Shown here one piece after another: positions 57,447 to 64,000 of a stretch of 64,000 bases of DNA; within the stretch, counting starts at the first letter, position 1, and each line of letters begins with the position of its first letter. Source of the DNA: Erythrobacteraceae bacterium Alg239-R51 (GTDB lineage Bacteria > Pseudomonadota > Alphaproteobacteria > Sphingomonadales > Sphingomonadaceae); the NCBI GenBank assembly GCA_947331495.1, contig CAMZOI010000002.1, positions 186,001-250,000 of the forward strand, written 5' to 3'. A model generated the notes under the pieces. That model did not search any database. It saw only the letters and a list, made by a program, of their open reading frames with translations, and was not told the DNA's origin. A program made the translations under genes and the position numbers.

Positions 57447-59945
57447 TCAGCGGATGATCCGATCCAGTGAGCCATAGCCTTCCACGATCTTTCCTCGCGG
57501 TAACGCGAGTGCCGCAATCGCAAGACCGCCCGCAATGCTGACAACGATGTGGCCCGTGTCACCTCCGTACAGGAACGGCGCCGCAACGATCACGAGGCCC
57601 AATGGCACCAGCGCGAAGCGCGCTGCGCGCGTTACCTCTGCAGCGGCGATTGCCAGAACGGTGATTACCAGTGAGCCCAGCAGGTGATCGGCATTGGCCA
57701 TCGAACCGTCCGCGCCGAGCGTGACGCGGGTGAAGAGGAAGGATAGCCCGATGGCTCCGGCCAGCCAGAGGTTCCAAGGCAGGTTCACCGCGCCGGTCCA
57801 CATTTCCTTGAAGACTGCCCATGGTCCTCGCTCGAACTCGTGCTCGTGCGGAGTCAGCTTCTCGCCATCGTCGGTGTCTCCGAACAGGATGACACGCAGC
57901 ATACTCTTTCCTGCCTTGCGGCGACGGTTCAGGAAACTGAGCGATGCCGCCAGTTCGTCCATCGAATACGGTATCTGTATGAGCATTGCCGCCGCGCCGA
58001 TCAGCGCCAGCGTGCTCCAGGTACCGATCACGATCGGCTGGATGATGATGAAAGTGATGGATACGATGCCCAGCGGCACGATCATCAGGCCAAAAAGCAG
58101 GACGAGCCATGGCATAGTGCGCCAGCGCGCCCGACTGCCCACGATGCCTGTCAGGATTTCAAGCATGTAGGTATATGCACCGACGGCGGCATCGGGGACG
58201 GGCCATGCCTCCGAAACACTGGAGGTTATGATCTCTTCCGTGCCATTTTGCGGGTCGATCGCGCTACCTGCAAAGAACGGCTCCCAAACCCCATCTAACT
58301 GGCCCATCTGGTAGGCAGCGAGGTATCGCGAAAACAACAGTCCCACGATGGCTAGCGCAATGATGGGAAGTCGCTGGGTCCACGCGCTCGGGTTGAAGCT
58401 CCACCCTGGAGGCACTTCGGGCGCTCTTTTGCGGGCGAGGATGCTCGGCCCGACTTCGGGCGGGGTCGCGACGGCGAGGCCGAAGATCAGTGCGCCTACA
58501 AGGGTATCGGAAAGGTAAGCAGCTGCATTCGGCGTAACGAACAGCATGGGCAAAGCCATTACGATCATGCCGATGCCGGCAGTCAGCCAGCGTGCGGGTG
58601 CCAGTCGCCAGCTGAGCGACGCCGTAGCGGTGACAAGGAGAGCAACGCCTGCAGCCACCTCCGACCAGGCGTAAAAACTGTTGTCGATGCCGATCAGCGG
58701 CGGCTGTGTGATGAGCCAGAACGCAAGGCCGATGTTTACCCAATGTGCCCAGCGGAACTGGCGGTGCTGAGCGATCCTGTGGTTTTCTATTTGCGAGCGA
58801 AGGGCTTCCGCTTCGTCGATGTCTTCATTATCCTCCGCGTCCTGCAACCAATGCGGCGGAGTAATGCCGTTTCGTTCGTACCAGCCGAGCGGATCGCGCT
58901 TCAGACTGGCGATCATCGCCGGGAGTTCGTCTTCAAGACGATGGCGCGGACGCCAGCCCAGCCAGTCTTCGGCGCGCTTGATATCGAGCGCGTAGTGATC
59001 GTCTGCCATGGAAATCATGAACGGCTGGATGAAGGGCTTTTCGCCTTGGTCGATGGCATCCGGCACCAGCGGCTCTGCTGCGTTCTGAACGGCCGCGCCC
59101 GCCTTCGCGACAGGGGCGGGAACCTTGATCGTCTTCCATTCATCCGCGCCGTGGACGAGTTCGCCGATACGATCCTGCAATGTGTCGTAGCCCGGGGCAA
59201 AGGGTTCCCCGACAAGGATCTCGGCATCAGGCGGCAATGTCGTGCGGCGGTCAACGGTCCGGCGCATTGCATCGATCATGTCGTCGCGATGCAGCATCGA
59301 TTGTCCGGCGTTCAGGGGCCCAGAATACAGATGCGACTGGAAGCTGCGCTCGTAAATTCGGGCGATCTGCTGCGACAGCGTCGGGACTGCGCTTTTGCTA
59401 TCGTAAATGCCAGCCAATCGCAGGATCGCGTAAGGCATTTCCGCCTCACTGCGGATAAGATACTCGACCCTCTTCTTTGATTGCGGATACTCCCAGCGCG
59501 GGTCGAACGGCGTGCTCTCGTTGATCCTCTCGCCGGGATCCTGCGGTTCGTGCACGAGCATTGTGCTGGCGTAAATAAATCTTTCGACATCGAAGCCATG
59601 AAGAGCCTGAAGCAGGTTACGCGTGCCCTCGACATTCACCTTCTCATAGAGCGGGCTTGGTTCTCCGGAAAAGTCGAAGAAGGCGACGAGGTGGATGACA
59701 GCGGCGATGCTGCGGCCATGCTCGTCCGCGATCTTTTCCAGCGCCGTGTTCATCGATTGCGGGGAAGTGATATCGATTTCGACGATTTGCGGTCCGCCCT
59801 CGTGCTCCTTGTCGCGGTCGAGCCCCACCACGGTGAAATCATCGCCGAATGCCTTGCCCAGGGAGCGCCCGATATTGCCATCGGCGCCGGTGATCAGGAT
59901 CAACGGTTTGGCATCGCGGGTGGTATCATTCGCTGTTTCCACCAA
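57447..59945 (-). CDS. NAD-dependent epimerase fused to a polytopic membrane domain
   Basis: An 832-residue fusion. Residues about 15-340 form an extended SDR domain: glycine loop LITGADGNIGRSLG, ending with SKKRVEYLIR where the catalytic Tyr/Lys pair would be (YPQSKK), then AGIYDSKSAVPT. Residues about 385-832 hold ten or more membrane helices in at least two blocks, including WVNIGLAFWLITQPPLIGID and FTRVTLGADGSMANADHLLG, resembling SPW-type repeats. Start placed at TTG 59945 with AAAGGAG nine bases before it. The catalytic domain probably acts on a nucleotide sugar or lipid-linked polyol at the inner membrane. It is divergent from the ASRT-like gene. Confidence 0.75.
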   Translation of the reverse strand: MVETANDTTRDAKPLILITGADGNIGRSLGKAFGDDFTVVGLDRDKEHEGGPQIVEIDITSPQSMNTALEKIADEHGRSIAAVIHLVAFFDFSGEPSPLYEKVNVEGTRNLLQALHGFDVERFIYASTMLVHEPQDPGERINESTPFDPRWEYPQSKKRVEYLIRSEAEMPYAILRLAGIYDSKSAVPTLSQQIARIYERSFQSHLYSGPLNAGQSMLHRDDMIDAMRRTVDRRTTLPPDAEILVGEPFAPGYDTLQDRIGELVHGADEWKTIKVPAPVAKAGAAVQNAAEPLVPDAIDQGEKPFIQPFMISMADDHYALDIKRAEDWLGWRPRHRLEDELPAMIASLKRDPLGWYERNGITPPHWLQDAEDNEDIDEAEALRSQIENHRIAQHRQFRWAHWVNIGLAFWLITQPPLIGIDNSFYAWSEVAAGVALLVTATASLSWRLAPARWLTAGIGMIVMALPMLFVTPNAAAYLSDTLVGALIFGLAVATPPEVGPSILARKRAPEVPPGWSFNPSAWTQRLPIIALAIVGLLFSRYLAAYQMGQLDGVWEPFFAGSAIDPQNGTEEIITSSVSEAWPVPDAAVGAYTYMLEILTGIVGSRARWRTMPWLVLLFGLMIVPLGIVSITFIIIQPIVIGTWSTLALIGAAAMLIQIPYSMDELAASLSFLNRRRKAGKSMLRVILFGDTDDGEKLTPHEHEFERGPWAVFKEMWTGAVNLPWNLWLAGAIGLSFLFTRVTLGADGSMANADHLLGSLVITVLAIAAAEVTRAARFALVPLGLVIVAAPFLYGGDTGHIVVSIAGGLAIAALALPRGKIVEGYGSLDRIIR

Positions 59946-60042
59946 GAGACTTGGCTCCTTTGCTATCTCCCTACTCAATAGACCAGACGCCAAAGTGTTT
60001 CGAAATTGCGGAACGATCGCCCGATACGTTCGCTCCCTTTCA

Positions 60043-60420
60043 ATGGCAGAGATCGGAAAACGTCGCTGGGCTATTGCCGAGGGGTATATCCCTTCAGGAA
60101 GCGCAGACCCGGACGATCCGGCCCTGGTGAGCCACGAAACGGCCTGCATTCTTAATGCGGGTGAGGACGAGGCGCAGGTTACGCTGACCCTTTACTTCAA
60201 GGATCGCGAGCCAGCAGGTCCGTATCGCGTAACGGTAGGTGCGCGCCGCACCCTTCATTTGCGCTTCAACGATCTTGACGATCCCGAACCGGTGCCGCGC
60301 GACACCGACTATGCAAGCGTGATCGAAGCGGACAGGCCTATCGTGGTGCAACACACGCGGCTCGACTCGAGACGATCCGAAATCGCCCTTCTCTCGACGA
60401 TGGCTTTTGGCGATGGTTAG
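60043..60420 (+). CDS. Anabaena sensory rhodopsin transducer-like protein
   Basis: A 125-residue soluble beta-rich protein nearly superimposable on Anabaena ASRT: RRWAIAEGYIPSG, SHETACILNAGEDEAQVTLT, PAGPYRVTVGARRTLHLRFN, and ASVIEADRPIVVQHTRLDSR. ASRT superfamily members have been proposed to bind small molecules, most likely sugars, and many hosts have no sensory rhodopsin; none is visible in this window. Neighbouring sugar genes (an epimerase fusion, glucose dehydrogenase-like SDR, GH13 enzymes) fit a sugar-sensing role. The divergent promoter region has a GGAAC and CGTT pair with a 12-base spacer, judged not a sigma-EcfG site. Confidence 0.88.
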   Translation: MAEIGKRRWAIAEGYIPSGSADPDDPALVSHETACILNAGEDEAQVTLTLYFKDREPAGPYRVTVGARRTLHLRFNDLDDPEPVPRDTDYASVIEADRPIVVQHTRLDSRRSEIALLSTMAFGDG

Positions 60421-60504
60421 GCAGCTTCCCGGCACATCGCGCCGCAGCAAGAAGGGCAGAGGCCGCTCATCGAAGCGGTATTCCGGCTTCAAGGGACAGG
60501 AGGC

Positions 60505-61305
60505 ATGAGCAAGAGGCTGGAGGGGCGTACTGCCCTCGTCACAGGTGGAGATAGCGGCATCGGCGCTGCCATCACGCGTGAACTCGCATCGCAAGGCGCC
60601 GACGTTGCCATCAACTGGCACAGCGATAACGGTCCGGCGCAGGAACTAGGGGAAGAAATCTCGCGAGGGGGCGTGCGGGCTTTTGGCGTGGGCGGAGACG
60701 TATCGAAGGAAGAAGACGCCACGCGAATGGTGGAAGAGACCGTGGCCCGGTTCGGACGGATCGACATCCTCATTTCCAACGCAGGAATTCAGATCGATGC
60801 CCCGGCCCTTGAAATGACCGCTGACGAGTGGCGCAAGGTACTCGATGTCAATCTTACGGGGCAGTTCCTTGTCGCTCGCGCGGCCGCCCGCCATTTCATC
60901 GAGCAGGGCGTGGGCGAGGGTCGCCGCAGCGCAGGTGTCATCGTGTGCATGAGTTCGGTCCACGATGTCGTGCCATGGGCAGGACATGCCAACTATGCCG
61001 CCGCGAAGGGAGGCGTCGACATGATGATAAAGACGCTTGCGCAAGAGCTTGCGAAACACCGCATACGCGTAGTCGGGATCGCACCGGGCGCGATCAAGAC
61101 CGATATCAATAAAGAGGTATGGGGCGACGAAGAAAAGGCCGATGAATTACGCGAACTGATACCTTATGGCAGGATCGGAGAGGTCGACGACGTTGCCGGG
61201 CCTGTGTCATGGCTTTGCAGCGACGAGGCCGATTATGTGACTGGTACCACGCTGTATGTCGACGGCGGGATGACGCTCTACCCCGGCTTTATCGGGAACG
61301 GCTGA
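60505..61305 (+). CDS. SDR-family oxidoreductase (glucose 1-dehydrogenase-like)
   Basis: A classical SDR of 266 residues: NAD(P) loop TGGDSGIGAAITREL, NAG motif SNAGIQ, catalytic Ser in CMSSVHDVVPW, Tyr-x-x-x-Lys in YAAAKGG, and the PG motif GIAPGAIKTDINK. It ends with GTTLYVDGGMTLYPGF. The family includes Bacillus glucose 1-dehydrogenase, and this member likely oxidises an aldose or polyol. AGGAGG precedes the ATG by two bases. It sits 84 bases after the ASRT-like gene and may be co-transcribed with it. A 34-base gap separates it from the convergent trehalose synthase-like gene. Confidence 0.85.
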   Translation: MSKRLEGRTALVTGGDSGIGAAITRELASQGADVAINWHSDNGPAQELGEEISRGGVRAFGVGGDVSKEEDATRMVEETVARFGRIDILISNAGIQIDAPALEMTADEWRKVLDVNLTGQFLVARAAARHFIEQGVGEGRRSAGVIVCMSSVHDVVPWAGHANYAAAKGGVDMMIKTLAQELAKHRIRVVGIAPGAIKTDINKEVWGDEEKADELRELIPYGRIGEVDDVAGPVSWLCSDEADYVTGTTLYVDGGMTLYPGFIGNG

Positions 61306-61339
61306 CGGCGAGTGCTTTTTTGGTGCGGCGATGAGGTCT

Positions 61340-63031
61340 TCATTGCACGACGCGTACAGGCGTGTCGGCCGCCGGACCTCCATTTACGATCATGTCTTCA
61401 AGACCGCCGAGCCGGAACCAGCGGTATCCCAGGGGCTCGAGCACCAGATCGTGGCTACCGTCATCGCTGGCGGGTATCGATCTGTTCGTTTGCAGGCACA
61501 CGAGGGGGCGGACCGACTCCGACTTGTCATCGAGCTTTACAGCAAATTCCACTTTGCGATCGGATAGGTTGTGCGTGAATAACGAGGTGCGCCCCTCGTA
61601 GGTGTACTGCATGGCGAGGATATGGCTCTTGGTGTCGAGGATGGTGAACTCGCCATGCCCGATCTCGGTCAACTCCTTGCGCATGCGCAACATGCGCTCG
61701 ATCCAGCGTAGAAAAGAACCGTCGTCGGCGCGCTGCATGGCGACATTCACCTTGCGGTATCCGTAAGGTCCATGATCGATAACCGGTCGCACCGGCTCGT
61801 CGCAAGGCGTGAAGCCGGCATTCACCTCGGCCGACCACTGCATCGGCGTGCGCGCTGCCTCGCGTTCGGGAAGCGACAGGTCTTCGCCCATGCCAATCTC
61901 GTCGCCATAGCGGATCACGGGCGTACCTGGCATGGTTAGCATCAGCGAATAGGCGAGCTCCAGCTTCGCCCGACTACCCCCGAGCATCGGAGCCAGTCGG
62001 CGGCGGATTCCCCGGTCATAAAGTTGCATCTCCTCATCGGGGCCGAATGTAGAAAACACGGCTTTCCGCTGCTCGTCTGGAAGGCGCGCGATGTCTAGCT
62101 CGTCGTGGTTGCGAAGGAAATGCGCCCATTGGGCAATAGGCGGTAAGTCGCGCGAGGCCTGCAACTTTTCGCGCAGCGGCGCGGTGTCGCCGCTCGCGAG
62201 GGCATAGAACAGCGTCTGGTTTACCGGGAAATTGAACATCATCTGCAGTCGGTCACCTGTTTCGCCGAAGTAGCGCACGCAATCCTCGGGCGGGATGTTC
62301 GCCTCGGCCAGGAATACAGCATCGCCTTTCCGCCATTGGGCAAACTCTCGCAGATGACGCAGGAACTCGAAGGCGGGCTCCGGGTCCTTCACGTTGATGC
62401 CATCGGCTGCGATCAGGAACGGAACGGCATCGACCCGGAAGCCGGAAATACCGAGTTCCAGCCAGAACCCCACAATCTTAAGCATCTCTGCTTGGACCTG
62501 GGGATTGGCAAGGTTTAGATCGGGCTGAAAGTCGTAGAAGCGGTGGAAATAATAGGCCTGAGCGTGCCGGTTCCAAGTCCAGGTTGTTTCCTGCACGCCC
62601 GGAAAGATCAGCCCTTCATCAGCATCTTCGGGCCGTTTGTCTGCCCAGATGAAAAAATCGCGATACTTGCAATTCCGGTCCGCAAGCGCCGCCTGGAACC
62701 AGGGGTGTTCGGTCGAGGTGTGATTCAATACGAGGTCCATCAGCACCCGGATGCCGCGCTGGCGACAGGCCTGCGTGAATTCGACGAAATCGCCCAGTGT
62801 GCCGTAGCGCGGATCGACCCCGTAATAGTCCGAAACATCGTAACCGTGATCGCGGCGGGGCGATGGGTGGAACGGCATCAGCCAGATCGCGGTCACGCCC
62901 AGACCTTGCAGATAATCAATGCGATCGAGCAGCCCTGCAAAATCGCCGATGCCGTCACCGTTTGAATCGAGGAAACTGTCGAGCGAAAGCGAATAGATCA
63001 CTGCATTCTTATACCAGCGGTCGGCGCTCAT
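61340..63031 (-). CDS. treS: GH13 alpha-amylase-family enzyme, trehalose synthase-like
   Basis: A 563-residue (beta/alpha)8-barrel enzyme. Conserved GH13 regions: region I DLVLNHTSTEHPWF, region II GFRVDAVPF with nucleophile Asp, region III LAEANIPPE with the acid Glu, region IV LRNHDELDIAR with the transition-state Asp. The sequence closely follows trehalose synthase (maltose to trehalose isomerase) in WLMPFHPSPRRDHGYDVSDY, YDRGIRRRLAPMLGGSR and RYGDEIGMGEDLSLPERE. It would supply trehalose as a stress protectant, consistent with the osmotic theme. The alpha-glucosidase gene upstream overlaps its start by four bases. Confidence 0.82.
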   Translation of the reverse strand: MSADRWYKNAVIYSLSLDSFLDSNGDGIGDFAGLLDRIDYLQGLGVTAIWLMPFHPSPRRDHGYDVSDYYGVDPRYGTLGDFVEFTQACRQRGIRVLMDLVLNHTSTEHPWFQAALADRNCKYRDFFIWADKRPEDADEGLIFPGVQETTWTWNRHAQAYYFHRFYDFQPDLNLANPQVQAEMLKIVGFWLELGISGFRVDAVPFLIAADGINVKDPEPAFEFLRHLREFAQWRKGDAVFLAEANIPPEDCVRYFGETGDRLQMMFNFPVNQTLFYALASGDTAPLREKLQASRDLPPIAQWAHFLRNHDELDIARLPDEQRKAVFSTFGPDEEMQLYDRGIRRRLAPMLGGSRAKLELAYSLMLTMPGTPVIRYGDEIGMGEDLSLPEREAARTPMQWSAEVNAGFTPCDEPVRPVIDHGPYGYRKVNVAMQRADDGSFLRWIERMLRMRKELTEIGHGEFTILDTKSHILAMQYTYEGRTSLFTHNLSDRKVEFAVKLDDKSESVRPLVCLQTNRSIPASDDGSHDLVLEPLGYRWFRLGGLEDMIVNGGPAADTPVRVVQ

Positions 63032-63999
63032 CCTTCGTGCTCCTCTGCTTGCAGGATAACGCCCTCGGCCGGTTTCAGGCGAAGGCTATGCGCAGGAAGG
63101 CCGGATCGACTTTCTCCTACAGAGGAAAACAGCGTCTTCGCCTTTCGGTAGCGATCCGGCAGGTCAGGCAGAGGAGCTTCCTCCTCGGAAAAGTTGAGAA
63201 TGACCGCCAGACGTTTCGCTTCGATTTCTCTTTCGAACGCGAATATCGAAGGGTCGCAATAAAGCTCATGATAGGTACCGCTGCGAAGCGCCTGTTCCGT
63301 TCGGCGGAAGGCAAGGAGACGGCGATAAAGCTGCAACAGGGATTGGTCTTCCTCGTCCAGCGAAGCGACGTTGCGCTCTTGCCAGTCATCGCTAACTGGC
63401 AACCAAGGCTGGGCCGACGAGAAACCGGCATTCTCTTTACCTGACCACTGCATCGGTGTGCGTGCCTTGTCCCTGTTGAAGCTGGTGTCGGGTTCCTGTT
63501 TCGCCCAGGGATCCTGCACCCGTTCGGGCGGGATGGTGATATCGGCGAGACCGATCTCGTCTCCGTAATAGAGTGTCGGTGTTCCGCGCAACGTAAGCAG
63601 CAGCGTGGCGGCGATCCGCGCCTGCGACGGACCTGTTCGCGCCGCTATTCTCGGCTGGTCATGATTGCTCAGCACCCAGTTCGGCCAGCCGTGCTCTGGC
63701 AGTGATGCTTCATATTCCGTGACAAGAGAGGCGATTGCCTGCGTCTGCCACGGGCATTGCAACAGCTGAAAGTTGAACGGCAAATGCACGCCGCTGTCGT
63801 GGGTCTTTCCGTAGTAGTTGACCAAACGTTCCATAGGGAGGTAGATCTCGCCAATCATAAGGCGGTTATCGTACTCCTCGATGACACCGCGCATCTCCGC
63901 AATGAGATCGTGAACTTCAGGCTGGTCTGCCGAATGAACCTGGAGGTTCTTTTCGATTTCCGGCTGGTCCGCGTGATAGTTGGGGTTGGGCGGATTATC
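63028..63999 (-). CDS. Alpha-glucosidase (GH13), 5-prime end outside window
   Basis: C-terminal 323 residues of a GH13 alpha-glucosidase or oligo-1,6-glucosidase; the frame is open to the window edge (PNPNYHADQPEIEKN at the edge), so the gene continues beyond 64000 and the nucleophile Asp lies outside. The acid Glu is in LMIGEIYLP and the transition-state Asp in LSNHDQPRIAAR. The segments YYGDEIGLADITIPPER and KARTPMQWSGKENAGFS are typical. It hydrolyses alpha-glucosides and precedes the trehalose synthase-like gene with a four-base overlap, which suggests a maltose/trehalose route. Confidence 0.85.
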   Translation of the reverse strand, partial: DNPPNPNYHADQPEIEKNLQVHSADQPEVHDLIAEMRGVIEEYDNRLMIGEIYLPMERLVNYYGKTHDSGVHLPFNFQLLQCPWQTQAIASLVTEYEASLPEHGWPNWVLSNHDQPRIAARTGPSQARIAATLLLTLRGTPTLYYGDEIGLADITIPPERVQDPWAKQEPDTSFNRDKARTPMQWSGKENAGFSSAQPWLPVSDDWQERNVASLDEEDQSLLQLYRRLLAFRRTEQALRSGTYHELYCDPSIFAFEREIEAKRLAVILNFSEEEAPLPDLPDRYRKAKTLFSSVGESRSGLPAHSLRLKPAEGVILQAEEHEG

Positions 64000-64000
64000 G

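Noticed and set aside
60010-60031. GGAAC and CGTT pair before the ASRT-like gene.
   Set aside because: The spacer is only 12 bases, so it is unlikely to be a sigma-EcfG promoter.

Overview
The window looks like chromosome of a sphingomonad alphaproteobacterium, most likely Erythrobacteraceae (inference from gene content, no taxonomic search possible). The support is a PhyR/NepR/sigma-EcfG general stress response locus, a PhaC plus phasin pair with alphaproteobacterial character, NodT-type efflux lipoproteins, and high-GC coding sequence throughout except one AT-rich patch near 28.1-29.3 kb.

Layout. 0-7.1 kb: Fe superoxide dismutase, an AI-2E-type permease, then the stress-response core: sigma factor ecfG and anti-sigma nepR (minus), a CHASE/HWE histidine kinase (plus), phyR (minus), an Fnr-like regulator and a single-domain response regulator. 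Three copies of the sigma-EcfG promoter (GGAAC, 16-17 bases, CGTT) precede nepR, phyR and the single-domain regulator. 7.1-22.4 kb: housekeeping and lipid genes (desaturase, lptG/lptF, DUF427, clpS, phasin/phaC, alaC, crotonase, MsrQ-like, SOUL protein, thioesterase), ending with tRNA-Cys and tRNA-Thr.

22.4-29.0 kb: a six-gene minus-strand operon that matches the logic of the Pseudomonas Fap functional amyloid system: two secreted three-repeat fibre-type proteins, a five-repeat relative, a periplasmic C39 peptidase, a small exported protein with a double-glycine-like motif, and a coiled-coil plus beta-barrel outer-membrane pore. A Crp/Fnr-family regulator lies just upstream. This is my best candidate for an undescribed system in this lineage.

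29.4-37.4 kb: a MacAB-TolC-like exporter, then a tightly overlapped trio (N-formylglutamate amidohydrolase-like, DUF1704/MATCAP-like metallopeptidase, GshB-like ATP-grasp ligase) that could make and remove an amino-acyl or peptide bond. 37.5-39.5 kb: an efflux-protein remnant and a frameshifted IS1182-family element.

40.4-52.6 kb: nine co-directional genes, eight of them joined by overlapping start and stop codons: RND tripartite pump, patatin lipase, two-TM potassium channel, MipA-type outer-membrane protein, GbsR/MarR regulator, MscS channel and a phospholipase D-type enzyme. It reads as one envelope and osmotic unit. 52.7-54.8 kb: debris of an integrative element (AlpA-like regulator, integrase C-terminus, truncated SDR). 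54.8-55.9 kb: a small operon pairing a 2H phosphoesterase-like protein with a HAD nucleotidase. 56.3-64 kb: a cation exchanger, a large epimerase-membrane fusion, an Anabaena sensory rhodopsin transducer homologue, glucose dehydrogenase-like SDR, trehalose synthase-like GH13 and an alpha-glucosidase running off the end, suggesting compatible-solute or storage-sugar metabolism.

Four genes (2926, 13317 minus, 29476, 40430) appear to lack an ATG/GTG/TTG where homology or the signal peptide demands a start, while having Shine-Dalgarno-like sequence before a CTG, ATA or ATT.
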